This document shows, piece after piece, positions 10,424 through 21,810 of a stretch of 64,000 nucleotides of DNA. Below the pieces are notes generated by a model that ran no database searches, had not been told where the DNA came from, and saw only the letters and a list, made by a program, of their open reading frames with translations. Source of the stretch: Sialis fuliginosa (Eukaryota > Arthropoda > Insecta > Megaloptera > Sialidae); the NCBI GenBank assembly GCA_961205875.1, contig OY540809.1, forward strand, positions 11,358,267 to 11,422,266. Direction: 5' to 3'. The position numbers were made by a program, and so were the translations under genes. Within the stretch, counting starts at the first letter, position 1. The number at the start of each line of letters is the position of its first letter.

Positions 10424-11679
10424 AATTTATGTATTAACTAAAATACAAAAAAAATATTTAACACGCATATTCTGTTCTCAGCATTTTTATTCTTTACTTA
10501 AAAACTATTCCTATGAATTTATACATTAGGTACTAGATAAATATGAACGATATTTTAATTCTGTCTACTCAAAAAACATAGTCCAATCTTTTTTTGGTTC
10601 GATGTATCTTTTGTTCCGTTTTTATGAATGATTTTTATTTTTAGGATACTCGTAATTCTCGTTCAGTCGGTAAAAAAACACTTGTGAAAAAATGTTTTTC
10701 ATGAATACATAAATAAGTTAACATGTATTGTATTTACGATACAGCGCCAAAGAGGGTAGTGTAGAGATTTATTTTAAAAGCTGTAAAAAGTATAGTAACA
10801 AAAAATAAAAATGTAGGTACCTAGATAGTAGTAGATAGATACACAAAAATTTAAATTTCAAATATTTTAAATGTAAATTACTCTTATAATTTGAACCAAT
10901 TACATTTTATATATAATGTTACTTTTGTATCATTTCTTTCTTTTTATTTTTGTTTATACATTTATTAAATTATATTCTGCATAATGAAGTAGAACAATTA
11001 TTATTGTAATTATTTTTCTTTTTAAAAATAATTTTGTAGAGGGGGGTGGGTGCAAGATATCTGTTCTTCTCAGCAGGTGTTTACCTGACCCTCCCCTAGA
11101 CCTTGCACCTTACTACGCTACTAATTGTTTTTTATTTTTTTATTTTCACTGTTATTATTATTTTTTTTAATAACACAAGATATGATTTGTGAAGTTGCTA
11201 CTGAGCAGCTCAGGGTTGGTTAAACAAACATTATGGATATAAATTACGGAATTTAGGTGGGGAGCATACAATAGGTACTGATTTAAGTTATGATATTTGC
11301 ATCGGTATTGTATATCCTAGAATTACGAAATATTATTTCCATCTAGTGTGAATATTGAAGTTTATATTCATCTAGAAATGTGTTGTTGAAGTTACTTTTA
11401 GTATTCATGAAAATATTGCTGATAGTAAAACTCTGCCAGATCTGACGCCACAGCTGGCTGGTGTCATACTACGGTATATGACATAGTATATAACTATAAT
11501 AACATGTAGTATACAGGATGTTCCGTAAACATTCTGACAAATTTTCAGGAATTGTAGAGGACATCATAACAATCGCTTTTTGTTAATAAATCCATGTCCG
11601 CAAATGAGCCGTTTTAGCAGTAGAGCAAAAGTAATGAATTTTGTCTTTGTGGATTTTTTTTAATTGTAGACTTTTTTAT
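10424..11679. other. No gene seen; TACAGGATGTTCC terminus at 11512
   Basis: AT-rich. Positions 11045-11112 hold a G- and C-rich patch with GGTGCAAG..CTTGCACC inverted. A dispersed-repeat start lies at 11512 (TACAGGATGTTCCG), and its sequence appears to resume after the element at 11680-12510. Confidence 0.35.
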
Positions 11680-12510
11680 GTATATGTTACCGGCAATGTA
11701 TGTAATTCAGGCATTCTATAGAATTCCTAGGAATTCTATACAATCCTTGACGATTTCAGGCAAAGTATGAAATATTTGTTTAATAGAAATTTATTATATA
11801 CTTTGCCTAGGCATTATATAGAATCCCTAGGATTTCTATAAAATGCCAAGATAATATTAGGAAATGTATGAAATAAAAGACAAAATGATATTAATAAAGC
11901 AGATAGGTATTATTTAATTAATTTTAAAAAGTCCAAATTCATATTATGTAAGATTTAGGTCTTTCATTGTTAAAATAACAAAACCACATAAACAATAGTA
12001 TAACATTTGATATTTATTATAATAAATAAAATAAAATAATCATATTAGTCCAGACGTGTATTAAGTAAGATTTAAGGCCCTTATTGTAAAAATAACAAAT
12101 ACAAATAAATAACATAGTAAATACATTTTTCTATTATACCTATAACGCGTAAATATAAAATGTTTATTTTGATAAATAATTCAGTATTGTACCGACATTA
12201 CTGAATTATAATCTAGAAACCTACCTACAGCTATCGAGAATGAACCAAGATTTTTTTATTGTATATTTGCATCAGTATTTTATAACATAAAGTAAGGCAA
12301 CATCTGTACCTGGACCAAAATTGATCGATTCACCCTATTTATGTTTATATTTAATACATTGCCGGCTATCAATTAGGTATTCTATAGAATGCCTAGGAAA
12401 TGTATATAATTACATTCATTTCATACATTGCCTGGTGATTTTAGGCATTCTATAGAATACCTAGGAATTCTATAGAATGCCGTATTTCATACATTGCCGG
12501 TAACATATAC
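11680..12510. mobile_element. DNA transposon-like element with long inverted ends
   Basis: The ends are GTATATGTTACCGGCAATGT at 11680 and ACATTGCCGGTAACATATAC ending at 12510. Just inside each end are self-complementary words (GGCATTCTATAGAAT, CCTAGGAATTCTATA) in both arms. The interior has a roughly 120-bp imperfect direct repeat (about 11930-12010 and 12050-12125, AGTAAGATTTA.G..). Target duplication is ambiguous because the flanks are themselves inverted. No transposase is present. Confidence 0.65.
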
Positions 12511-13247
12511 ACTCTTGTGAACACATGCCAAAATCTGTTAAATAAGTTAAAATTTCCCTCTACTAATTAGAGTTATTTTTGTCGAGCATCACAAAAAACC
12601 ATAAATAAATGAATTATAAAATATTTCATTCTAATTAACAACATCTTGATTACAAAGAGTCTAAAGATTTCTTTGTGTTATTTTTTTCTAAAGCGTTGCT
12701 ACACCAGTGAGTAAATCACAAAATGTGATATTTAAATTTTCATTACAATATTTATTTTGAACACAAAGTATATAATTCTTAATGTTAAAGTCATTCAATA
12801 GAAATTTGCAATTATAAATCAGAATTTTAAACTTTTCAGACGCGTCTTATTTTGGTTTAGTGCCGCTAGCTTTAATATATATTTTGGTAGGTACCTACTT
12901 ATCGTCTCCAATTTTAAATTTAAATCTTTTCCTTTAAATAAGTTTAATATTTTTATATAAAAAAGGTTTGTACTTATAACTTTCATAATTTTTCTCCGTG
13001 AGTAAAGGTTCGGTTATATTTTCAGTTTGATGTATTTATCCTCAATTTATAGTTTCGTAACCGCAAACTTTAAAACAAATTTCAAGGGGTTTTATTTCAA
13101 AAACCTTTTAGAAGCTGCATGGAATATGGATTTAAAGGATTTGATATAATAAGTTAGACGTTTATTTATTGACTGATTTTGAACAGAAATGACGTTTGGT
13201 GACATTCAATCAATATAAAAATAATAAAAACAATAATATATGTACAA
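12511..13247. other. No gene seen
   Basis: AT-rich sequence, probably the continuation of the repeat interrupted at 11680. No coding or RNA feature recognised. Confidence 0.35.
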
Positions 13248-13255
13248 TATACCGG

Positions 13256-14485
13256 CATGGGCGTAGCCAGGGTGGGGCAGGGGGGGGCGCTTGCCCCCCC
13301 CTAGCTTGTGGACAAAAAGTAATAAGTAAATCAGTATTATTGTTCAAACAGTGATATTTCTAGACTTCTATGATGTCCATTGGATTTTTGAACGTAAATT
13401 TATATTTTGGATCCAGAAAATCAAATACCAAAGTTTTTTTAATCACAATCTTTTATTTTTACATGTAAACTAAAATATCAGGGAAAATTAAAAATAAAAT
13501 AAAAACACCTAAAGGCAAAGGTCGCAGTGTTGGCAACAGCGAAAACTGTGTTTTGTGTTAAAATAACTACCCACAAAGCATGGGCAAGGGGGGACGCTTG
13601 CCCCTCCCCCTAGTTCGTGAACTAAGAGTAACAAATGAATCAGTTCATTGGCTAAATATTGCTTTTTTTAGATTCGAAAATTTAAATATCATTGTTTTTT
13701 TATTGCAATCTCTTGTTATAGCGGATAAACTATTCATGTCATTGCCTTTTTATCCTTTTTATACAAAAAAAGAAGTTTTTTTGATATTTCAACGATACAT
13801 GTGTATTATCAATTCAAATTAGATCGATTTTTTACATTAAATAAAAAAATTATAAATAAAAATAAAAACACCAAAATAGCAACGTAGAGTACATTTTTGT
13901 AGAGGATTTTGTCTTCAAATAGATATGCACATACATATACATTTAATTGATTGAAAAAAATGTGGCGAAAATGAAAGAAGAAATGAAAAAAAAATGACTT
14001 TTCATTGTTACTTTTTGCGCACCTATCTAGAGATATAATAAATAATGAAAATGTTAATTTTTTCATAGCTCTTTTATAATTCCTCGATAATAATCAAGAA
14101 CACACCAAAAAATTGATTTATTAAGTTAATGAAAATCACGGATTTTCACGAACCAAAGTTCCAAGTTGCAACGAAAGTAACGATAGAATTTAATTTAAGA
14201 AAAAAAGGATTTACCAAATTTTGTTTACATTAATGGTCATTTATCAGAGTCGATCTTACACATTTCGAGGTCCCAGACGCCAAAAATTTGAGGCCCATTG
14301 AAAATATTTTAATTAAAAAAATTTTTTATAAAATTTTTTAGGTAAGGTTACCATAATAATATGAGAGCTTTTTTTGCTCACCCCCCTCTCATTACCTCGG
14401 GGTACTAGGCAAAACACGCCGACCAATCGGTTTCAAAAAAAAAAAATTTGCCCCCCCCTTGAACAAAATCCTGGCTACGCCCATG
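13256..14485. mobile_element. hAT-like element, 1.23 kb, perfect 16-bp TIR and 8-bp TSD
   Basis: CATGGGCGTAGCCAGG at the left and its exact reverse complement at the right form 16-bp TIRs. TATACCGG flanks both sides (13248-13255 and 14486-14493). The left-end sequence is partly duplicated inside: CATGGGC..GCTTGCCCC..CCCTAG..GTG..AAGAGTAA occurs at 13256-13330 and again at 13578-13640. The ORFs at 13580-13822 and 13809-14066 show no transposase motif. It interrupts a TATACCGGGTGTTC repeat start. Confidence 0.85.
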
Positions 14486-14557
14486 TATACCGGGTGTTCA
14501 AAATACAATGTTACGGGTTATTTTCTCAAAAATTATACTCAAACAAAAGTTACTCAG

Positions 14558-14998
14558 TCAAAATGACATTTAAAACGTCAAAATGACTTTTAATATGTCA
14601 AAGTTATCAATTATTGTTAAGGGAATATACAACAAACGTTATAGGAAATTGCACTACAAAAAATATTCTATAAAATTTTCACGTAACGTTCTTGAGATAA
14701 CTTGAAAAAATAAATATTTTGGAAGGTCGCTCCTTCCCTTAACACGCGATTGAAATGCCAGACCCAACCATCCAGCCAAGTTTCATTAATATCGGTTCAG
14801 TGGTTCATGAGTTATGCGTGTGACAATAATTCACACGAGACAGACACACAGACATACAGACACGGAACGAAAAGTGTTTGTCTTGACCTGAAACGGAAAG
14901 ATTAATTTAAAATTTTGAAATCGGAGAACAATTGTTTTGTCTCATTCTAAAACGATCGCAAAGCTTCTTGTATCTTTGATATGGTTGTGAAGCAAAAT
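14558..14998 (+). repeat. Family B repeat, copy 1 (shortened)
   Basis: Matches the 3' two-thirds of copy 2: GTCAAAATGACATTTAAAAC, TTCTTGAGATA.CTTGAAAAA, a hAT-unrelated block AACCATCC..CCAAGTTTCA, TCGGTTCAGTGGTTCATGAG, a GACA-rich run, GGAACGAAAAGTGTTTGTCT and a GAAGCAAAA end. It lacks the first 240 bp of the full-length copies. Confidence 0.8.
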
Positions 14999-15967
14999 AC
15001 CATTAAAATTTAATATATTGTAATAGTATGAAGTATATTTAATGATACTGATTAATAATATCAGAAAATACAGCTGTGAGTGAGACTTGGTTACTACAAT
15101 CAATCAGAAATCGATATTTTCTAAAATTATTATATTTATGAGGAATTAAATGCTATTTATTTTGTGACGTAGTACACCTACTTCACCAATCCAGTACGTA
15201 TGTTGCGAGTGTCAAAATTATCTGAATTAGATTAAAAATAATAAATAATTAACTGAAAAAGTGTAAAGTGGAGTTAATTTTGGCAGCCAAATATCGATAT
15301 TAATTAAAAGTACAAATAAAATAAGTGAAAAATGTAAAAACGAAATTTTAAATTAAAACAGCATCGTTATTTCAAATAATATAAATGGCTATAAAAATAT
15401 AGGAAACTATTAAAATAAAGTCAACAGACTGTGTTATGTATAACTAAAAAACAGCATAAAAATTTAAATGGAATTTTCTACGTTCATTCAGCAGGACTCA
15501 TTAAAATAGAGGATTATTATGTTGAAAACTCTTCTGGAAAAGTTAACAGGAAAGTTAGTAGAAGCGCTTATGTTAGTGAGAAAAAAACTTACCACTGGCG
15601 AATTTCCTTTTCCGTAACTGTAAAAAAGAGACAAACACATTAGTTATACAGTCATATTGATTTCACGAATGTTGGGAGATACATATATACATGCATGGGC
15701 GTCCGCAAAAGTTTATATAGGGGTAAATCATGAATGAGTATTCAAACTTAAAGTATGTAAGCTATAAATCAATAATATAGTTGGATTAAATGCATATTCT
15801 ATTCTATTAAGAAAATATTGTTTTCGGTATATATGAAACAAGGATTGTCTTGGCCCAAGGCAATTTTTTTCTATTCAGGGAATTCATCATGAAATCAGCT
15901 TCCTAATGATGAAAAAATACAGTTGATTCTGCTGCATGAAAAATTGGCATTTGTTTCAAACCTTTAA
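14999..15967. other. No gene seen; solitary hAT-like end at 15694
   Basis: AT-rich. CATGGGCGTCCGCAAAAG at 15694 looks like a hAT left end related in style to 13256, but no matching right end is visible. An ORF at 15431-15643 has no recognisable domain. Confidence 0.35.
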
Positions 15968-16245
15968 TGCCCGGTATTATTAAGAATTTGTTTGAGTAAG
16001 TAAGTAAATATAAATGACAACCACTCACAAATGCAGCCAATGAAATCGTACATATAATGACTTTAATGCATCCGTATTAAGTAGAAATCAGCGACTTAAA
16101 ATAAGTGCTGCCAAGTGTACGTCATAAAATACATTTACATAATTATACATTTATTATCACTGCTTTAAAATACCGAGCAATTTCATAACAATTTGACTCC
16201 TAGTAGATAGCGTTACTGGAAGCAAATTCTTTATAATACCGGGCA
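15968..16245. mobile_element. Family G MITE with TAA target duplication
   Basis: Ends TGCCCGGTATTATTAAGAAT and ATTCTTTATAATACCGGGCA are inverted over about 23 bp. TAA flanks both sides (15965-15967 and 16246-16248). A 3-bp T(T/A)A duplication is the PIF/Harbinger signature. Related copies lie at 1-142 and 27674-27976. The element is 278 bp and non-coding. Confidence 0.75.
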
Positions 16246-16380
16246 TAAATAATTTTTTATTCGAAAAATATTGCCTGGTCTTTTAAATCTGGGAAACCCT
16301 ACTTACTTTTTGAACGGACATTAGTAAAAATCAATTATAGTTTTTGGTAGAATTTCAGTTACATAATATTATATGTACAT

Positions 16381-16785
16381 CAGCGTTTTTCAACCTTTTA
16401 GTGTATATGCAACCTAATTTTCAATCACTATTTTCATAGCCCCCCCCCCCCCCCCCCTCTATACAATAATTTTATTAAACCTTCTTTCGAAAAACTTTGC
16501 TTTGCAAGACAGCCCCAAAGGACTCACTAATAATTATTAATCTTGTTTTTAATTTAATATTGATAAGTTAATTATTAAATACGTTGTGCAGTACTGATAC
16601 AATCCTATTTATAAGTAATATTATATTATATTATATTATATTATATTATATTATATTTTAAATGTAAACGTGTATTTTATTTTTTATTATGTCAGAATGT
16701 ATTTATTGCTTTTCTTTCAGTAAACAAAATAAATTTTTTAATAATATTTTATTTCATTGCGCGTCCCAGAAATTGAGAATCGCTG
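16381..16785. mobile_element. hAT MITE, 405 bp, perfect 8-bp TSD
   Basis: Starts CAGCGTTTTTCAACC and ends TTGAGAATCGCTG, hAT-type TIRs, flanked by ATGTACAT at 16373-16380 and 16786-16793. It is a sister of 46772-47660 through ACAATAATTTTATT.AACC, TTTCGAAAAACTTTGCT and TTATTTTTTATTATGTCAGA. It carries a 17-base C run (16441-16457) and a (TTATA)n microsatellite that the sister copy lacks. Confidence 0.9.
16617..16656 (+). repeat. (TTATA)n microsatellite
   Basis: About eight uninterrupted copies of the 5-bp unit inside the hAT MITE; absent from the related element at 46772, so it expanded after the copies separated. Confidence 0.9.
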
Positions 16786-16793
16786 ATGTACAT

Positions 16794-17200
16794 GATGATT
16801 TATAACGAATGTAAAAAAAATGAACAGTAGATCGAGGATGTTATTTTCAAGCAAAAAAATGTATATAAATATGTGTCTGAAAATTCTTCGTCAGGAAACT
16901 ACAGCTCCTCAAAGAGTATTAGATTTTTATTTAATATCTGGATAACCCAATAATTATTTAAACCAGGGGTATATTGGGAAAATAAAGAACAAAAAAAAAA
17001 TACAAGATAAAAATTGTAGGGCTCGATTACTGCATAAACCTTCTAAAATCGATAACACTTATTATTAATAAACCGATTATCAAATTTCATAACTGCACCA
17101 CAATGGGTTCTCCAGAAATTAATTAAAATCTAATAATTTTTGATGGGCTGTAGCTCCTTCACGAAGAATTTCCGGACTCGTTTTTGGAAGATAACAAAGT
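16794..17200. repeat. Family I repeat with inverted arms, copy 1
   Basis: GATGATTTATAACGAATGTA..CAGTAGATCGAGGATGT matches 49370-49440. Arms at about 16880-16955 (AAATTCTTCGTCAGGAAACT..) and 17100-17190 (..AGCTCCTTCACGAAGAATTT) are inverted, so this is a diverged foldback. The hAT MITE ending at 16785 was inserted at its left terminus: joining ATGTACA to GATGATTTA restores TACAGGATGATTTA-like sequence. Confidence 0.65.
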
Positions 17201-18415
17201 ATACTAATGTATTTGTTTACATACTCATATAATTATTATATCCATGTTTCTCCTTTTGTCATACGCTCTACATTATACATGTTATAAAATAAGTATTGTC
17301 TTAAGTTACAAATGATCATTTTATAACAATAATTTGTAAATATGTTCTGTAATATTGTAAGAACATGAGGTTGATAAATGTTAAGTTTAATATCATGGTT
17401 ATAGTTACTGTAGCTTATAAATACATAGAATGATTTTACACACGAAGCATAAGGTATTTAACAGTTGCTGTAATTGTTATGAGTTTCTATTATTGTCATT
17501 GTGTAACATTACAAGATTAAAATCTTCTAGAAGCGGAGACGAGTAGGCAATTTGTCGAAACAAAGAAAATTAAACCGAGTTGATAAAATACAAGAATGAA
17601 ATTTTGAATTGTGAACGAAATTTATATAGTTATGGAAGTAAATGGATTACTGCTAGCTTCTTTAATCTTGTATAAGATTTATTAAAGAAATATAGATATA
17701 TATTATAATACAAGAAAGATGAGCTTTTGTTAATTTTTATGAAAAATAAAGTAAAGAAATAATTATTTAGAAAACGTTAATGGAAAATCACGTTAGAATG
17801 TTGTTTTTTCCAGGTGAAAGTATTGGGAAAACATATTTACAAAAAAATATAGTATAATATTGTTTTTAGTGAAAAAGGGATGTTATTTTTTAAAATTTTA
17901 TTAATAATTAATTGATTAAAATATATGAATAAATAAATTCGAATCACTAACCATAGTTCAATAATTCATTAGAGATTTTAACATTTCTCTACTTGTATGT
18001 AAATAAGTACTTAGTTTTTGATATTTTTTAAATTATTTGTTTTGACTTGATCAAAAACTACTGAACTGATTTTGATGGGACTTTGACTGATTCAAAGTCT
18101 AAAACCTGAGAATTATTTTAGGATAAATACTAATACAATTGGAAATTTAACAATTGATATTTTTTCTAATAAAATTTTATAAAAATTAAAAATTTTAGAT
18201 ATTGATTTAATTCAACCAAATAATCATATTTAAAACTTAGATTAGGACTTATTAAGAATAAAATATAATTGATATTTTCTATTAAAATTTATAAAAATGA
18301 AAATTTTTTGTACGAAAAAAAAACACGAACAAAATCGTGGAGAAATTCTATATAAAAATATATTTTATAGTGACGTTAATATATTAAATAATAACAAATT
18401 AATTGTCTAAACAAA
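17201..18415. other. No gene seen
   Basis: Low-complexity AT-rich sequence without ORFs or repeats I can define. Confidence 0.5.
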
Positions 18416-18474
18416 ATGTGAGAACGATGTCGTTATCTCAACATATTGTTGAGATAACGACATTGTTCTCATAT
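18416..18474. repeat. Near-perfect 24-bp-arm hairpin with 3-nt loop
   Basis: GAGAACGATGTCGTTATCTC AACA, loop TAT, then TGTT GAGATAACGACATTGTTCTC (18420-18470). The arms differ at one position, which is a G-T pair in RNA. Three further outer pairs are possible. The loop is too short for a typical microRNA precursor. Confidence 0.85.
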
Positions 18475-18490
18475 TAGTTCTTTCTTAATA

Positions 18491-18560
18491 GCCTGACGAT
18501 GATTCTGTGAATCGAAAGCTTGCGATACTTATTCTTTAATACATTTTTTGACGTTTAGAC
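18491..18560 (+). repeat. CTGACGA-stem-GAAA motif and tail, copy 1
   Basis: CTGACGA (18493-18499), a perfect small stem GATTC-TGT-GAATC, GAAA (18514-18517), GCTTGC, then ATACTTATTCTTTAAT..TTTTGACGTTTA. A related sequence lies inverted at 21428-21500. The order resembles the core of a hammerhead ribozyme, but stems I and III are not found. It may simply be the end of a dispersed element. Confidence 0.5.
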
Positions 18561-19180
18561 AAACATAGCCAGCTTATATGTAAATGTGGTTCGGTAAATT
18601 GTTATCAAAGAAAACTATAACATATAACGTACCCTTAAATATACCCTATATAGGTATTCTAATATTCTATAGAATGTGTTCTTTGTTACAGTTAACATAT
18701 TAGTATTTATTTGAATATTGAATTACATCCACCCTAAACATTAAGAGAGTGCTATTGAATAATTAATTTTGTCTTTGAAATAACAGTAAATATTAACTTT
18801 GTCTTAAAATTTACTTCATAAATGTGTGTTCATTAATTATTTTAAAACAAGTTGTTGTCAATATACAGTGAAATTTCTCAAATCCTTAATGAGCAGAATT
18901 TTAACTAGGTATGTGTTTTTAGGTTTCCGTAGAAAACTATAACACAAAAACAGAAATGATAAGATTTAAAAAAAAATTTTTTTTGGACCTTCTTTCCATA
19001 GACTGAAAACACTGAAAAGTGCACTCACATTTTTTTTACGTACCCCATTAAGTGGGATGTCATTAGATAAGGTTTCCTAAAATGCAACAAAAAATGTTAA
19101 ATGATATTTTAATTTTAACCCTTCAGTCACGATATATTTGCATTTAAATATTATCATTATCTCTCTTTTAGGCCAGCATA
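18561..19180. other. No gene seen
   Basis: AT-rich sequence. GTATTCTAATATTCTATAGAAT near 18652-18680 is a weak palindrome. No coding evidence. Confidence 0.4.
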
Positions 19181-19188
19181 GTAATGTA

Positions 19189-19675
19189 TAGATATTGGAA
19201 AAATAGTTATTATTTTAAATGAAATAGTTACTATATAGTTGATTTTTTTTCTGTAAAATAGTTGGTAAATAGTTTTTTTAATCAAAATAGTTGTGAAATA
19301 GTTAAAAATTTTTTTACAATAATACATTTTTTTTCGATTTAATTAATAATTAGTGAAATCTGAAATTTTCGAGGAAAACATGTTGTGGTCGATTCTAGAT
19401 AGATTTTAGAAGCTAAAAAAAGGAAAAACAAATAAATATGTAAAAACACAACATAAATATCTATAAAAATATCTGAATAATAGACAAAATGTATTTCTAA
19501 AAATATATAACTACAAAATTTTTAACGTTGGATAAAAAAAGGCAAATAGTTTAAAAATAGTTGGAAAGGTAAAATAGTTGATTTCAAATTGGGTTCAATC
19601 AAACCAGTTTTCTGAAATCGATGGAGATATGTAATAAAAATTACAATAGTTGAAAAACTATTTTTCCAATCTCTA
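19189..19675. mobile_element. hAT MITE made of AAATAGTT words, perfect 8-bp TSD
   Basis: Ends TAGATATTGGAAAAATAGTT and AACTATTTTTCCAATCTCTA are inverted with one mismatch. GTAATGTA flanks both sides (19181-19188 and 19676-19683). The interior repeats AAATAGTT more than ten times toward both ends. TAGAGAT..GGAAAAA-type ends are hAT-like. Length 487 bp, no ORF. Confidence 0.9.
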
Positions 19676-20236
19676 GTAATGTATAAGGATATAAGTTTGA
19701 ACGTTAACTTTATTTCACTTTAATTTTTTTATTGTCATAAATATGAAAAGTATTTACAATTTCCATTCATGCAATAAGATTTATTATCTTATTTTAATTA
19801 CTCAACAAAAAAGTAGAAACTTCAACAGTAAATTAATATTTACATCTTCGTACTTTCGTAGTTTGTAATACAACAACTTATCATTAACTGAAAACTCCAA
19901 GTTGTTTGCTAAAATGAGATAAGTTCATGCAAATGTGTCTATACATATAGATAAATGTAAGAAACATTGCTTCATCAACTTTCTTGGATTTACTTATATA
20001 CATATAAAATAAAACAACTATTATTTATAATTAAAAGGATTGCTTTTACACTGAAGGTATATTCGATTCTTTACAAAAAACTACTCTTGACATTTTGTCA
20101 TAGAAATGTTATTTCTACAACATAATATCAAAGTAATTTTATGTTCAGAATTTTGTGTTTTATAAAATTATTTGAATGAAAAACTGAAAACTAGATTAAA
20201 TTTTCCAGTTTATTTATTTGATTAAATAAGAAGATA

Positions 20237-20757
20237 AGGTACTGGCACCAGTTATGGCCGCTATAAGAGCAAGGTTTACTGTTTTTGTGATTGGTGGGCT
20301 TCATTTTTGTAATTTTTATGAACTCAGGTTATCAATAAAACAAGTAACTCTTTATTTAATCAATTTAATTACTAAAGTCCGCAAATATAGTTTGTTTTTT
20401 ATGTTATAGCCTTTTATTTTGTTTATATTTTTTCTCCAGTAATGGATAAAGTAACAGTAATGAGCACGCAGTGATGGACACTTGATAATGATTACAAAAT
20501 GATAAGTAATACGACACAAATGATATAAAAAAAAATTAATAAATAAATTATACTAATAATTAGTTTAATTAAATATCCACCATTTTGACACCTATTGACC
20601 GAATGTAATCAAATCACACTGTAAGACAGTTAAATGTACATATATAGATTAATATTCAGAAATGGTAGTAATCAAATTTCAACAAATTTCTTTAATTTCG
20701 TACATTTATTTAAAAAATAGCCATTACTGGGGTCATATCCGATTGATGCCAGTACTT
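20237..20757. mobile_element. Family F MITE, copy 1, TA-flanked
   Basis: AGGTACTGGCACCAGT at the left and GATGCCAGTACTT at the right are inverted; TA lies at both borders (20235-20236 and 20758-20759). It matches 23710-24110 throughout (CAAATATAxTTTGTTTTTTA, GATAAGTA.TACGACACAAA, TCCACCATTTT). TA duplication suggests a Tc1/mariner-type mobiliser. Confidence 0.65.
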
Positions 20758-21427
20758 TATATACCGAAAATTTTTCTTTACAATAATGCCCATTTTTTGA
20801 TCCTCCCAACATGTATAACCGAAGTATTTTTTTCTCTGATAGAAGATCTCTTTGTAATCGATTTTGTTGGGTTCCATCCACCTCAAAAATTTTTATATTG
20901 AAAAATCTTATTTGTTTGGTCTAATATTGATATGAAATAAATGTTTAATAATAAATTATAAATAAAAAACCTATATGTATTTACATTCAGGACCATCATT
21001 TTCTGTTTATTTAAACTAAAAACCAAATATTATAAAAAAAACCTTATAAAATATATTATTAAATAAATATTTATTACAAGTGAGCATAAATTAATGTAAT
21101 TCGTTCTAATTTAAAATAATTCTTTGAAATATCTCCGAAAGTTTTGTGTCGTTGCGAAAATAAAAAGTACACAAGTAGGTAATAACGAATAAAGTTTCAA
21201 ATATACACTCAAGTAAATTTCACAACACACTAAATCTCATGTAGATACTATACATTATTCACAGCTATTCAACAAATTGTGTGAAATTAACTGAATAATG
21301 TTCTAGTTTTATTTTGCAGACTACAAGAAGATAATTTGAACAGTTAAGTGGTTTTAAAGTGTTCAATATATTATATTTTTGTAATAATTAAATAGAAGTG
21401 ATGTTAAAATATAAATAATAACAACCT
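20758..21427. other. No gene seen
   Basis: AT-rich. Overlapping ORFs on both strands at 20662-20901 run across the MITE border and have no recognisable domain. Confidence 0.45.
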
Positions 21428-21500
21428 AATTGCGTAAACGTCAGAATTTATTTAAAAGAAAAGTAATGCGAGCATTCGATTCATAGAATCATCGTTAGGC
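21428..21500 (-). repeat. CTAACGA-stem-GAAT motif and tail, copy 2
   Basis: On the minus strand GCCTAACGATGATTCTATGA ATCGAATGCTCGC aligns with 18491-18523, followed by ACTTTTCTTTTAAATAAATT and CTGACGTTTACG. The two core words are changed (CTAACGA for CTGACGA, GAAT for GAAA). The small stem GATTC/GAATC is kept. Confidence 0.6.
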
Positions 21501-21810
21501 TAAAAACATAATAAATAACAATAAAATACAATCATATAATGTAATTGATATTTTAAAATAAAAATTCAGAAATATACCTCTCCCTTTACATAATTTAGCA
21601 TGAGGAAGGTAAATGTTGCACATTTTTTTTAAAATCACTATAGGTCCACCTTTACGTTAAAAAAATTCGACGAAACTGAAATATGAAACTTTGTATGTCT
21701 TTCTAATAGGTATTGTCCCATCTACTCCAGGTTACGATATTTTAATTTTGTATGCATATAAGATATGTTTAATTAACGAGGAAATCTCGACGACAAAATA
21801 CTTAATCAAT
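21501..21810. other. No gene seen
   Basis: AT-rich. An ORF starting at 21691 runs into family B and shows no recognisable domain. Confidence 0.45.
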
